DNA of 27,443 nt from DATFLL01 sp035267785. Lineage in GTDB: Bacteria; Pseudomonadota; Gammaproteobacteria; DATFLL01. The stretch's first letter is position 1, and each line of letters opens with the position of its first letter. The notes beneath the pieces were generated by a model that was given only the letters and a program-made list of their open reading frames with translations, made no database searches and was not told the DNA's origin. A program made the position numbers and the translations under genes. The stretch covers positions 1 to 27,443 of the forward strand of contig DATFLL010000118.1 of assembly GCA_035267785.1 (NCBI GenBank). Reading direction: 5' to 3'. Below are positions 8,240 through 16,771 of the stretch, piece after piece.

Positions 8240-8332
8240 GGGTGCTCCGGTGCAACGGACAAAGGCGTGATCATACACTATGTGCCGGTCCCACGCCGCG
8301 GGGGCGGGCGGGGCGAGCGGGGCGAGCGAAAA

Positions 8333-8359
8333 TATAACACGTATAAACAATACGTTATA
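8333..8359. promoter_or_regulatory. AT-rich dyad in the purB/gspF intergenic region
   Basis: TATAAC..GTAT and ATACGTTATA flank a short AAACA centre, an inverted repeat with a two-base offset. It is a conspicuous AT-rich island in GC-rich DNA, beside a tandem GGGGCGAGC repeat (about 8313-8329). It sits about 100 nt upstream of purB and about 170 nt upstream of gspF, so it could be an operator or promoter element for either. The rest of the 287-bp gap (8240-8526) shows no gene. A TATGAT hexamer on the minus strand (within 8262-8281) could be a purB -10 but has no good -35. Confidence 0.35.
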
Positions 8360-8526
8360 GAGGGCCGTTGCAGTAGTGTACTTGCCGTAGGCCATATGCG
8401 ATGCTACGCGGACGATGGCCGCCGCCCGGCATTCAAGACCACAATAATGGCGGCGAGCGGGAGTAGTCAGGGGATGATGGTAACGCGGTGGGCGGTTCAC
8501 GCCGTTCGGCGTTGCCGCGAACGGAC

Positions 8527-9726
8527 ATGCCGGTTTTCAATTACAGGGCAATGACCAGCAGCGGGCGCACCGTCTCCGGCGAGGGGGCGGCGACCAGCCC
8601 CGAGGAGCTGTCGCGTGAGCTGGCCGACCGCGGCCTGCTGGTGCAGCAGGTGCGCCGCAAGCGGGGCGGGTTTCGGTTGTTCGCGCGCCGCGGTGTCAGC
8701 GCCGAGGATTTCCTGTTGTTCAACCAGGAGTTCATGGCGCTGCTGCGCGCCGGGCTCACCGTCCCCGAGGCCCTGGCGATGACAGCCGATCGGCCCGAGC
8801 AGCCGGTGCTGCGTGGTACGCTGCTGCGCGTGCTGGAGGAGGTGCGTCGCGGCAGCCTGCTCTCCGAGGCCTGCGGCCGCCACCCCGAAGTGTTCGACAC
8901 CTTATATTTAGCCGCGCTGCAGACCGGCGAGAAGACCGGCGACACCGCGAGCGTGCTGGCCGGTTACCAGGAGTATCTGCGCCGGCGCATCGCCCTGGGC
9001 AAGAAGATCTCGCACGCGCTCGCCTATCCGGCGTTTCTGCTCGTCACCCTGGTGGTGATCCTGGCCGTGCTGTTCATTTTCGTGATGCCACGCTTCGTGC
9101 AGATGTACGCCGACTTCGATGCGCAGCTTCCCCTGCCGACCCGCATCCTGCTCAACTTCGTTCAGCACCTTTATCTATACGGACCCATCGCCGCGGCTGT
9201 CGTGGTCGCCGCCTGGCTGTCGCTGCGCGCCTGGCTGCGTACTCCCTCCGGACGCGAGCGCATGGACGCGCTGAAGACCAATCTTCCGGTACTGGGCGGT
9301 ATGTCGCGCCTGCACGCGGTGGCGCAGACCTCGCGCACGCTGTCGACTCTGCTGCGCGGGGGCACCCCCCTGGTCGACGCGATGGCGACGGCGGCGGATG
9401 CGGTCAGTAACCGCGCCTTCGGCCGTCGGCTGCTTTCCGCCCGCCAGCGCGTGATCGACGGGGAAAACCTCGCGAGCGCGATGAAGGAAGAGAATCTGCT
9501 GCCGGGCACGGCGGTGAAGATGGTCGAGGCCGGCGAGGCCTCCGGTAATCTGGAAGGGCTGCTCGCCGACATCGCCGCCTACTATGAGGAGACCCTCGAG
9601 CACAATATGGCTCGCGCGACCGCGTTGATCGAACCGGCGCTGATGCTGCTCATGGGAATTACCGTCGGCGGCATAATCATTGTGATGTATCTGCCGATAT
9701 TTAGCATGGCGGATATCATTCAATGA
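8527..9726 (+). CDS. gspF: Type II secretion / type IV pilus inner-membrane platform protein GspF-like
   Basis: A 399-aa polytopic platform protein. The start is ATG 8527 because the family-typical opening MPVFNYRAMTSSGRTVSGEG begins there; upstream codons in this frame are Arg-rich noise. Two T2SSF domains are visible, about residues 60-185 (FNQEFMALLRAGLTVPEALAM) and 265-390 (LHAVAQTSRTLSTLLRGGTPLVDAM). Membrane segments lie near residues 160-190, 215-238 and 370-395. It anchors the assembly ATPase and coordinates pseudopilin insertion. It opens the operon and overlaps gspE by ATGA. Upstream, 8360-8526 has only weak promoter-like hexamers. Confidence 0.93.
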   Translation: MPVFNYRAMTSSGRTVSGEGAATSPEELSRELADRGLLVQQVRRKRGGFRLFARRGVSAEDFLLFNQEFMALLRAGLTVPEALAMTADRPEQPVLRGTLLRVLEEVRRGSLLSEACGRHPEVFDTLYLAALQTGEKTGDTASVLAGYQEYLRRRIALGKKISHALAYPAFLLVTLVVILAVLFIFVMPRFVQMYADFDAQLPLPTRILLNFVQHLYLYGPIAAAVVVAAWLSLRAWLRTPSGRERMDALKTNLPVLGGMSRLHAVAQTSRTLSTLLRGGTPLVDAMATAADAVSNRAFGRRLLSARQRVIDGENLASAMKEENLLPGTAVKMVEAGEASGNLEGLLADIAAYYEETLEHNMARATALIEPALMLLMGITVGGIIIVMYLPIFSMADIIQ

Positions 9727-11438
9727 GCCATCCATTCAATCAACAGCGTCTGGCCGACATCCTGCTTGCCCGGCAGTTTGTCGACCCCGATCACATCCAG
9801 CTTGCGATGAACGGCGAGGAAGGGTGGTTGGGCGAGCGCCTGTTGCGCGCGAATCACGTGAGCGAGGCCCAGCTCGGCGAGGCCCTGGCCGAGCTGTTTC
9901 ACCTCGAGTACGTCGACCTGGCGGAATTCACCGTACCGCCCGAGCTGTTCAACGTGTTGAGCGCCACGCAGGCCTATCAGTTCGGGGTGCTGCCCTTCGC
10001 GCGTGAGGACGATCTCCTCAAGGTCGTGGCCTCCGATCCCTTCGACGTCACGCTGGCGGATCGCCTGGAGCGTATCACCGGCCTTTCCGTCGAGCTGATG
10101 CTCAGCACCGCGGCGGCGATCCAGGCGGCACTCAAGCGCAGTGAAGGCACCTCGGCCGTCCTGAAGGACGTGTCGCAGGATTTTCGCCCGGTCATCGTCA
10201 AGGAGACGGAAGAGGGCCGCGAAGAGACCGTTGCGCTCGATGCCGACGACGAAGTCAGCGCGCCGGTGGTGCGCCTCATCAACACCATCCTCATGGCGGC
10301 GATGCAGCGCCGGGCCTCCGATATACATATCGAGACCTATGAGGAGGGCATTGCGGTCAAATACCGCATCGACGGCGTGTTGTATTCGGCGACCGAGCCG
10401 CTCGATCCGAGTCACCACAGCGCGCTGATATCGCGCATGAAGGTCATGGCCGAGCTGGATATCGCCGAAAAGCGCGTGCCGCAGGACGGGCGCTTCAAGC
10501 TGCGCCTGAACGGGCGCGACATCGACTTTCGTGTGTCGATCCTGCCGGGGGTGTTCGGCGAGGATGTGGTCATTCGCATCCTGGACAAATCGTCCATTAC
10601 CGACGATCTGCGCCGTCTCAGCCTGGATACGCTCGGCATGGCCCCGGAGACCTTGAAAAAATTCCGCCGCGCGATCCGCGAGCCGTACGGCATGGTGCTC
10701 ATCACCGGCCCGACCGGCAGCGGCAAGACGACCACGCTGTACGCGGCCTTGAGCGAGCTCAACTCGGGCGAGGAAAAGATCATCACCATCGAGGATCCGG
10801 TGGAATACCAGCTGGAGGGAATCGTCCAGATCCCGGTCAACGAGAAAAAGCAGCTGACCTTCGCCAAGGGGTTGCGCTCTATCCTGCGCCATGACCCCGA
10901 CAAGATCATGGTCGGCGAGATACGCGACGCCGATACCGCGCAGATTGCCGTGCAGTCGGCCCTGACCGGCCATCTCGTTTTTACCACGGTGCACGCCAAC
11001 AACGCCTTCGACGTCATCAGCCGATTCAGCCATATGGGCATCGATGTCTACAGTTTCGTCTCCGCGCTCAACTGCGTGATGGCGCAGCGCCTGGTGCGCA
11101 AGATATGCCCCGAGTGCCGGCGCGAGGTGCGCGCCGATCGGGAATTGCTCGAACAGTCCGGTCTGGACGTCGACGCCTACGTCGACCACGTCTGGCACGA
11201 GGGCGCTGGTTGCAGCCACTGCAACGGGACGGGCTATCGCGGCAGGGCGGCGGTGACCGAGCTGCTGGACCTGTCCACGCGCATCCGCGACATGATCATC
11301 GATCGGCGTTCGGTCAGCGAGCTGGAAGCCGTAGCGGTCAACGAGGGCATGGTGACACTGCGCCAGTCGGCGTTGAGCATGGCATTGGCGGGGGAGACTA
11401 CCCTCAAGGAGATCAACCGCGTGACCTTCGTCGATTAG
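9723..11438 (+). CDS. gspE: Type II secretion assembly ATPase GspE/PilB-like
   Basis: A 571-aa hexameric cytoplasmic ATPase that powers pseudopilus assembly. The N-terminal MshEN/T2SSE_N domain (LADILLARQFVDPDHIQLAM, LGEALAELFHLEYVDL) spans about residues 1-150. The Walker A motif is GPTGSGKTT at residues 329-337. The Asp box and Walker B (LRHDPDKIMVGEIRD) and the His box (GHLVFTTVHANNA) follow. A zinc-binding tetracysteine motif is intact (C462, C465, C497, C500), as in GspE and PilB and unlike the retraction ATPase PilT. The start codon overlaps the gspF stop (ATGA). The protein looks full length and active. Confidence 0.95.
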   Translation: MSHPFNQQRLADILLARQFVDPDHIQLAMNGEEGWLGERLLRANHVSEAQLGEALAELFHLEYVDLAEFTVPPELFNVLSATQAYQFGVLPFAREDDLLKVVASDPFDVTLADRLERITGLSVELMLSTAAAIQAALKRSEGTSAVLKDVSQDFRPVIVKETEEGREETVALDADDEVSAPVVRLINTILMAAMQRRASDIHIETYEEGIAVKYRIDGVLYSATEPLDPSHHSALISRMKVMAELDIAEKRVPQDGRFKLRLNGRDIDFRVSILPGVFGEDVVIRILDKSSITDDLRRLSLDTLGMAPETLKKFRRAIREPYGMVLITGPTGSGKTTTLYAALSELNSGEEKIITIEDPVEYQLEGIVQIPVNEKKQLTFAKGLRSILRHDPDKIMVGEIRDADTAQIAVQSALTGHLVFTTVHANNAFDVISRFSHMGIDVYSFVSALNCVMAQRLVRKICPECRREVRADRELLEQSGLDVDAYVDHVWHEGAGCSHCNGTGYRGRAAVTELLDLSTRIRDMIIDRRSVSELEAVAVNEGMVTLRQSALSMALAGETTLKEINRVTFVD

Positions 11439-11445
11439 GTGCGAA

Positions 11446-12351
11446 ATGGGACTGCCGCGAGCACTACAGCCATCCAGTTGCATCGGCCTGGCGCTAGGGC
11501 GCCACGGTTTGTCGGCCGTGCACGCCAGCGCCCGGGGCGGGCATATGCGCATCGAGTGGCTCGGCGGCTCCGGGCGCGACGATACAGTGGCACCGGGAGA
11601 CTGTTCGCGTCTGTCAGACGAAATCGAGGCGCTGCTGCGGGATATCGCCGGGCGCATCGGCCGGCGCTATGTCCCCTTTCAGCTGGCCCTGCCCGATCCG
11701 CTCGTCGATGCGGTCGTGCTGGAGCTCGAAGAGCTGCCGGGCAGCTCCAAGGCGCGCAGCGAATTGGTTCGTTGGCATCTGGCCAAGCACCTGCACCTGG
11801 ATGGTCAGTCGCTGCAGATCACGACACAATACCTCGGACAGTCCGGCGACAGGCACCTGCTGCTCGGGCTGGCCGTGTCGGCTGACCTTCTCGAGGCCGT
11901 CAATGCGGCCTTCGCGGGCGCCGGACTGCCGCCCGCAGTGATCGATATGGCCGCGTGCTACCGGCACAATTACTTTGCGCCGCAGTTCGAACCGGGCAGC
12001 GGTGCCTTGGTCTGCCTGGAGCCGGATTACTGGTCCGTGTCGTTGTGGGACCAGTCGGGCCGACTGCGTCAGGTTCGCTCGCGCTGGCGCGACGGTGCGC
12101 TCGGCAATACCGGCGAATACCGGCGTGTTGCGGCAGAGGTCGAGCGCACGGTCATGGCCTATGTCCACGGCGCGCCCGAGCGGCGCATCGAGCGGCTGTA
12201 TGCCGCCTGCAGCTCGGGCAACGCCGATGCGTTGTGCGAGGCCTTGAACGAGCGCAGCCGCGAGACCTGTACGGCGCTGTCGCTGCCATCACTGCCGCAC
12301 GGGCAGGGAACGACATCGCTGGCGGCCATTGCGAGCGCGTCATGCCGGTGA
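11446..12351 (+). CDS. PilM/GspL-like actin-fold assembly protein
   Basis: A 301-aa cytosolic protein from ATG 11446, seven bases after the gspE stop. The N-terminus SSCIGLALGRHGLSAVHAS resembles the first strand-loop of the PilM/GspL actin-like fold, where ASKHA proteins bind nucleotide. QLALPDPLVDAVVLELEELP and KARSELVRWHLAKHLHLD match the PilM pattern of an alpha-helix with ExxxWEAE-like spacing. It is shorter than typical PilM (about 350 aa) and has no membrane segment, so the GspL function is split, as in type IV pili, between this and the next gene. It probably forms the cytosolic part of an alignment subcomplex with the following two genes. Confidence 0.8.
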   Translation: MGLPRALQPSSCIGLALGRHGLSAVHASARGGHMRIEWLGGSGRDDTVAPGDCSRLSDEIEALLRDIAGRIGRRYVPFQLALPDPLVDAVVLELEELPGSSKARSELVRWHLAKHLHLDGQSLQITTQYLGQSGDRHLLLGLAVSADLLEAVNAAFAGAGLPPAVIDMAACYRHNYFAPQFEPGSGALVCLEPDYWSVSLWDQSGRLRQVRSRWRDGALGNTGEYRRVAAEVERTVMAYVHGAPERRIERLYAACSSGNADALCEALNERSRETCTALSLPSLPHGQGTTSLAAIASASCR

Positions 12352-12893
12352 TGCTCAGGACCAATTTCAGCCGGCATAACGCCAACTGGGTGCCCGCGCT
12401 GGTCGCGGGGTCCTGGGGGCTGGTGCTGGCGGCGCTGGTGGCGGCGGCCTTGCTGTTCGACCAGCATGCGCAGTTGGAAAACGCGATGCCGCATTTGCGC
12501 GCCCAACTCAAGAAATTGCAAAGCCATCACGCGCACCTGGAGAAGGACAAGGTTCAGTTGCCGCCCCATGCCAAGCTGGTGGCCCTGCAGGCGCGTGTCA
12601 GTGTGATCAACGGCATCGTGGCTTCCAAGGGCCGGCCCATCTCCGAGCTGTTGAGTCGGCTCGAGTCGCTGCTGCCGAAGCAGGCCTGGTTGACCAGTTT
12701 GCACCACCGGCGCGGTCGCGGCGAGCTGGAGCTGGTCGCGGCGGCGCATGACGTCGGAGCCCTGACAAAGTTTCTAAAGCGCCTGGAAGGCGATCCCTAT
12801 TTCTCGCAGGCCCTGCTGACACGCCAGTCGCACGCCAAAGGCAAGGATAAGAGCGTCGTGGAATTCGACATCCGGCTGGTGGAGCGGCGCTGA
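12342..12893 (+). CDS. PilN-like inner-membrane assembly protein
   Basis: About 183 aa. Two in-frame starts exist: ATG 12342, overlapping the upstream gene by ten bases, and ATG 12351, forming a TGATG junction. Neither has a clear Shine-Dalgarno, and I list the longer form. The short cytosolic N-terminus (VMLRTNFSRHN) corresponds to the PilN segment that binds PilM. A single membrane helix (about residues 17-40) precedes a coiled coil (about 45-75). The C-terminal ferredoxin-like domain contains LLSRLESLLPKQAWLTSLHHR and LTKFLKRLEGDPYF, both typical of PilN. It ends in a one-base TGATG overlap with the next gene. Confidence 0.82.
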   Translation: MPVMLRTNFSRHNANWVPALVAGSWGLVLAALVAAALLFDQHAQLENAMPHLRAQLKKLQSHHAHLEKDKVQLPPHAKLVALQARVSVINGIVASKGRPISELLSRLESLLPKQAWLTSLHHRRGRGELELVAAAHDVGALTKFLKRLEGDPYFSQALLTRQSHAKGKDKSVVEFDIRLVERR

Positions 12894-13471
12894 TGAGACT
12901 GTCCCGCAACACCTGGATAGATTTCGCCTTCGCACTGCGCCATTCATGGGTACGGGTGGGCCTGGCCAGCGCCGCCGCGGTGATGGTGCTGCTCGTGCTT
13001 CTCGTTTTCGCGTACTGGCGGCCGGCCTATCATCGGCACGCCGCGTTGGCCGAGCGGGTGGGGTCGCTGCGCAAAGACCTGGTGGCGGCGATGCGCGACG
13101 AAGAACTGACGCGCACCTACGACAAGACGCAAAAGGACATCGTGCGCCTGGAGAAAAAGCTCGATGCCGAGAGCGGACAGGCCGCGCTGGTGGATAACGT
13201 CACCAATCTCGCTCGACAGAGCCATGTGAACGTCATCAGCGAATCCTACGAGGAGGGGCACGAGGACTCCGGCTACGTGCCTTTGTTCCAGGTCATCGCG
13301 CTCCAAGGGGGCTATGAGGACATACGCGATTTCTTAAGAGGAGTGCAGTGCCTGCCGACATGGACTGTGGTGCGGGAAACACGACTGGAGCGTCTGCACG
13401 ACAGCCAAGCGGTCAAGGCAATTCTGACCCTCGTGACGTATCGCAAGGCGGCGAAGCAAATTGGCTCTTAA
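12893..13471 (+). CDS. PilO/GspM-like inner-membrane assembly protein
   Basis: A 192-aa bitopic protein. A cytosolic tail of about 22 residues is followed by a membrane helix (residues 22-43, LASAAAVMVLLVLLVFAYW). A charged coiled coil (about 50-100, LAERVGSLRKDLVAAMRDEE...) then leads into a compact C-terminal domain. The phrases LVDNVTNLARQSHVNVIS and LFQVIALQGGYEDIRDFLRGVQCLP match the PilO pattern. It probably heterodimerises with the preceding PilN-like protein. The start ATG overlaps the upstream stop by one base. Length and topology also fit GspM; the family name is therefore given as PilO/GspM-like. Confidence 0.82.
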   Translation: MRLSRNTWIDFAFALRHSWVRVGLASAAAVMVLLVLLVFAYWRPAYHRHAALAERVGSLRKDLVAAMRDEELTRTYDKTQKDIVRLEKKLDAESGQAALVDNVTNLARQSHVNVISESYEEGHEDSGYVPLFQVIALQGGYEDIRDFLRGVQCLPTWTVVRETRLERLHDSQAVKAILTLVTYRKAAKQIGS

Positions 13472-13476
13472 CACGG

Positions 13477-13998
13477 ATGCAGCGTAAGCATATCATTCTG
13501 GTCGGCGTCGCGGGCGTGCTGGTGGTTTTGAACCTCTGGCGCTGGCTACCCGAGTCGGACGATACAGCGTCGCCGGCGGCCGATTCGGTACCGGTCGATC
13601 AGATTACGGCGCAGAGTCTTCGGCTGCGGGGCGTGGCGGCGGACGATTCGGGCAGCGACCACGGACGAAATCTGTTTACCGAGTGGACGCCGGCGCCGAA
13701 AAGAACAGACAAGGCCAAGCCAGTCGCCGTTTCGAAGAAATCCGCTGCGCGGGTTTCCGCGGCCGATATGGCCAGAAAGGCCGCGCTGGCGGAATTGAAC
13801 AGGTATCGCCTGGCGGGTGTCGTGATTCGTTCGGGACGTCCGCTGGCGTTTTTGCTTAAGGACGACCAGCGTTACACGGCAACGATCGGCGATACGATTG
13901 ACGGCCATGTGCGCGTCGAGCACATCACGGAGCGCAAAGTCGTCTTGAAAGAGATGGAGACTCATGTCACCCGGACGGTGATATTGTCGGAGGAATGA
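13477..13998 (+). CDS. PilP/GspC-like periplasmic bridge protein
   Basis: A 173-aa protein from ATG 13477, five bases after the upstream stop; no clear ribosome-binding site. A membrane anchor lies at residues 5-22 (HIILVGVAGVLVVLNLWRW). A Pro/Ala/Lys-rich linker runs to about residue 100. A small beta domain follows (LNRYRLAGVVIRSGRPLAFL, YTATIGDTIDGHVRVEHIT, VVLKEM), typical of the homology region shared by GspC and PilP. That domain contacts the N0 domain of the secretin. It has a transmembrane anchor like GspC rather than the lipobox of PilP, so it is a mixture of both. Its position just before the secretin supports this role. Confidence 0.78.
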   Translation: MQRKHIILVGVAGVLVVLNLWRWLPESDDTASPAADSVPVDQITAQSLRLRGVAADDSGSDHGRNLFTEWTPAPKRTDKAKPVAVSKKSAARVSAADMARKAALAELNRYRLAGVVIRSGRPLAFLLKDDQRYTATIGDTIDGHVRVEHITERKVVLKEMETHVTRTVILSEE

Positions 13999-14036
13999 CG
14001 CCCCGGCGGCGCCTTTACACAACAAGAACATCAAGC

Positions 14037-16289
14037 ATGTATTTTAGAACGATTACGCTCCTGGTTTTGGCTCTCATTCTGACCGCCTGCGCACCTTCGC
14101 CCATCAAAAAGGCGGAGACGCTTGCGGCTCAGGATCAGTGGCTCAAGGCGGTCCTCGAATACCGGCGGCTGGCCAACGAGCACCCCGGAGACGTGGAGTA
14201 CAAATCCCGCCTTCAGCAGACCGAGCTCAAGGCCGCCGATTATTACTACCAGAAAGGCCACAAGCAGTTCGAGCAGGGCAATATCGACGGCGCCATCGCG
14301 CAGTATCAGCAGGGACTGGTGGCGATGCCCGAGCACAGCAAGCTGGTCTCGGCCATGAACAGGGCGCTGGCACTGCGCGAGGCGAACAGCCTGTACGAAG
14401 AGGCCAGCCGGGACGATCAGATCGGGCGCGAGGAGGACGCCAAGAAACTCTACGAACGTGCGCTCGATATCTATCCGAAGCACAAGGGGGCGGCCAGAGC
14501 GCTCGCTCGCCTGAAGGCCGCCGAGGAGGCCAAGGCCTCGGCCGGACTGGCACTCACCTCCAAGGCCCCCATCACGCTGAACTTCCGCAAGACCGACATC
14601 AAAACGGCGTTCGATTTCATCGCCAAGTCGTTCGGTATCAACGTTATCTTCGACGACGGCGTCAAGCCTGCGCCTGTCACGCTGTTCGCCAAGAACGTGA
14701 CCTTCGAGCAGGCGCTGAATCTGATGTTGACGACGACGCGCACCTTCTACAAGCGCATCGGCCGCAACACCATTTTGATTGCTCCCGATACCAAGGAAAA
14801 GCGCGGGCAGTACGAGGATCAGCTCATTCGCGTCTTTCACTTGACCACGATTTCGGCCAAGGACATGGCCGCCATTCTCAAGGGCGTGCTGCGTCTGAAG
14901 AAAATCATCGTCAATGTGGAGATGAATTCGATCATCGTGCGCGATACCAAAGACGTGCTTGCGCTCGTTCAGAAGCTCATCGAGGCCAACGACCGCAAAC
15001 CGGCGGAGATGATCCTCGACGTGGAGATCCTGGAGGTCAACCGCACGAAATCGGAGCAGTTGGGTTTGGATTTCGGCCAGAAGATCACCGCGTCTTACGA
15101 TCAATTCCCGATCAGCGGCTCGTGGCGTACGGCGCTCAGCCAGGGCACCGTGACCCTGCCGACGGTGACCTTCAACTATTTCAAACAGGACGTCGACGCC
15201 AAGATTCTCGCCAATCCAAAGATACGCGTCATCAACGGCAAGTCGGCGAAGATACACATCGGCGACCGGGTGCCGCTTCGTTCCTCGACGATTCAGGACG
15301 CCACCGGCCAGACGCGCACCACGTTCGAATATCGCGACATCGGAATCAAACTGACGGTCGACCCGGATATCCATCTGGACAATTCGGTGACCGTGAAGCT
15401 CGGGTTGGAAGTCTCCAGCCTGGGCCAGAACCTCGGCACGCCCTCGGAGCCGGCCTACAGCATCGGCACGCGAAACGCCGACACCTACATGCTGCTGCGC
15501 GACGGGGAGACCGCCATCCTGGGCGGATTGATCAAGGACGAGGACCGACACCAGCGCGTCAGCGTGCCCGGCCTCGGCGATATTCCGATTGTCGGCTCGT
15601 TGTTCGGCTCGAAGAACGACTCCAGCGGCCGGACCGACGTGCTGTTGACGATTACGCCGCGCATCGTCCGGCCCTGGGAAGTGGCCCCGAAGGATGACCG
15701 CGAGATGTACTCGGGCACGCAGGACAACTACTCGACCCACCCGCTGTTCGCCTACCTGAATCAGTCGGCGGACAACAACAAACGGCCGACCATCGAGCTC
15801 GGCGGGACCAGCGGCGGCGAGGAGCAGACGCCGACGGTGGTGGGACCGAAGCAGTTGGCGCGTCCCGACACCGTGCCGTCGCCCGCACCCACGACGCCGG
15901 TACTGGCCTTCGACAAGCCGGTGTATTCGGTGGACGAGAACGGCGAGTTCGACATCGATCTGATCGGACAGAACCTGCATGCCATCAAGGACCTGCCCAT
16001 CGAGGTCCTGTTCAATCCGCAGTTGATGCAGTTCGTCAGCGGCACCAGCGGCGATATACCTTCGGATCAGTTCAAGGCCACGTCCGAGGCCGGCAAGGGG
16101 GTGCTGCGGATCGACCTCAAGGGGCTGCAGCCGCCCCAGGGCGAGCGCCGCGGTGTGTTGGCGCACATCAAGATGAAGGGTCTCAAACCGGGTATATCGT
16201 ACCTGGTTTACAGGACCTCGAGTTACACGACCAGCAAGGGCGGGACCATTCGTGCACAGGTACGGGCCTCGAGGGTCATCATCAAGTAG
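14037..16289 (+). CDS. gspD: Secretin, lipoprotein type with N-terminal TPR and C-terminal cohesin-like domain
   Basis: A 750-aa outer-membrane channel. The start is ATG 14037 because a lipoprotein signal follows at once (MYFRTITLLVLALILTAC; lipobox Cys18); an upstream ATG (13995) would bury it. TPR-like helices span about 22-165. An STN/N0-like domain runs 178-255 (PITLNFRKTDIKTAFDFIAK) and one N1-like domain 258-325. The secretin domain runs about 326-545 and holds the hallmark VPGLGDIPIVGSLFG at residues 511-525, ending LTITPRIVRP. A Pro/Thr-rich linker leads to a cohesin-like domain, about 621-750 (VLAFDKPVYSVDENGEFDIDL). GspD of standard type II systems has four N-domains and no TPR or cohesin part, so this is an atypical member. 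Confidence 0.93.
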   Translation: MYFRTITLLVLALILTACAPSPIKKAETLAAQDQWLKAVLEYRRLANEHPGDVEYKSRLQQTELKAADYYYQKGHKQFEQGNIDGAIAQYQQGLVAMPEHSKLVSAMNRALALREANSLYEEASRDDQIGREEDAKKLYERALDIYPKHKGAARALARLKAAEEAKASAGLALTSKAPITLNFRKTDIKTAFDFIAKSFGINVIFDDGVKPAPVTLFAKNVTFEQALNLMLTTTRTFYKRIGRNTILIAPDTKEKRGQYEDQLIRVFHLTTISAKDMAAILKGVLRLKKIIVNVEMNSIIVRDTKDVLALVQKLIEANDRKPAEMILDVEILEVNRTKSEQLGLDFGQKITASYDQFPISGSWRTALSQGTVTLPTVTFNYFKQDVDAKILANPKIRVINGKSAKIHIGDRVPLRSSTIQDATGQTRTTFEYRDIGIKLTVDPDIHLDNSVTVKLGLEVSSLGQNLGTPSEPAYSIGTRNADTYMLLRDGETAILGGLIKDEDRHQRVSVPGLGDIPIVGSLFGSKNDSSGRTDVLLTITPRIVRPWEVAPKDDREMYSGTQDNYSTHPLFAYLNQSADNNKRPTIELGGTSGGEEQTPTVVGPKQLARPDTVPSPAPTTPVLAFDKPVYSVDENGEFDIDLIGQNLHAIKDLPIEVLFNPQLMQFVSGTSGDIPSDQFKATSEAGKGVLRIDLKGLQPPQGERRGVLAHIKMKGLKPGISYLVYRTSSYTTSKGGTIRAQVRASRVIIK

Positions 16290-16770
16290 GCCAGGCCGAT
16301 GCCGCGGACTGACGCTCATCGAGCTGTTGGTGGCGCTGGTGATCCTGTCGATCCTGGCTTCCGCCGCGCTGCCGTATGCCGAGGTGACCGTCCGCCGCGA
16401 CAAGGAGCTGACGCTGCGGCGCTCGCTGCGCAAGATACGCACGGCGATCGATGCGTTCCACGCGGACTGGAAGAACGGCGACATTTCCAAGTTCAGCGAT
16501 GCGGCGAGCGAGGACGGCTACCCGAAGACGCTGCAGGTTTTGGTCGACGGGGTGGACCTCTCGGGTGCGAGCGGGAAACGGCGCTATTACCTTCGCCGGA
16601 TCCCGCGCGACCCGTTCGCCGATCAGAGCGAGCCGCCGGCCGAGCAGTGGGTTCTGCGCAGCTATCAGGACCCGCCCGATACCGCCAGTTGGGGCGGTCA
16701 GGACGTTTACGATGTGCACAGCGCCACCCGGCGCAAGGCGCTCGATGGCAGCAAGCTCAAGGACTGGTAG
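16252..16770 (+). CDS. Type II secretion pseudopilin 1; start uncertain (possible frameshift)
   Basis: A 172-aa prepilin-like protein. The class III signal is intact in this frame: RG cleavage then LTLIELLVALVILSILASAALP (mature start about nt 16309), with Glu5 present. The only in-frame start is GTG 16252, inside the end of gspD, giving an unusual 19-residue leader. A well-placed ATG at 16299, preceded by AGG, lies one base out of frame; adding one base after it would read MPR-G-LTLIELL, a textbook leader. A one-base deletion, real or a sequencing error, is therefore possible. The C-terminal part (RRYYLRRIPRDPFADQSEP, then WVLRSY...) matches GspG-like pseudopilins. It probably acts as a minor pseudopilin. 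Confidence 0.82.
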   Translation: MHRYGPRGSSSSRPGRCRGLTLIELLVALVILSILASAALPYAEVTVRRDKELTLRRSLRKIRTAIDAFHADWKNGDISKFSDAASEDGYPKTLQVLVDGVDLSGASGKRRYYLRRIPRDPFADQSEPPAEQWVLRSYQDPPDTASWGGQDVYDVHSATRRKALDGSKLKDW

Positions 16771-16771
16771 C

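Noticed and set aside
9720..11657. A 645-codon minus-strand frame opposite gspE
   Set aside because: The sense strand has Walker, Asp, His and tetracysteine motifs; the antisense frame is a shadow.
14121..15697. A 519-codon plus-strand frame overlapping gspD
   Set aside because: It is the +1 shadow of gspD, Arg/Gln/His-rich with no motif.
14031..16490. An 819-codon minus-strand frame opposite gspD
   Set aside because: The sense strand has a full secretin with all hallmarks; the antisense product is low-complexity Arg/Leu/Val.
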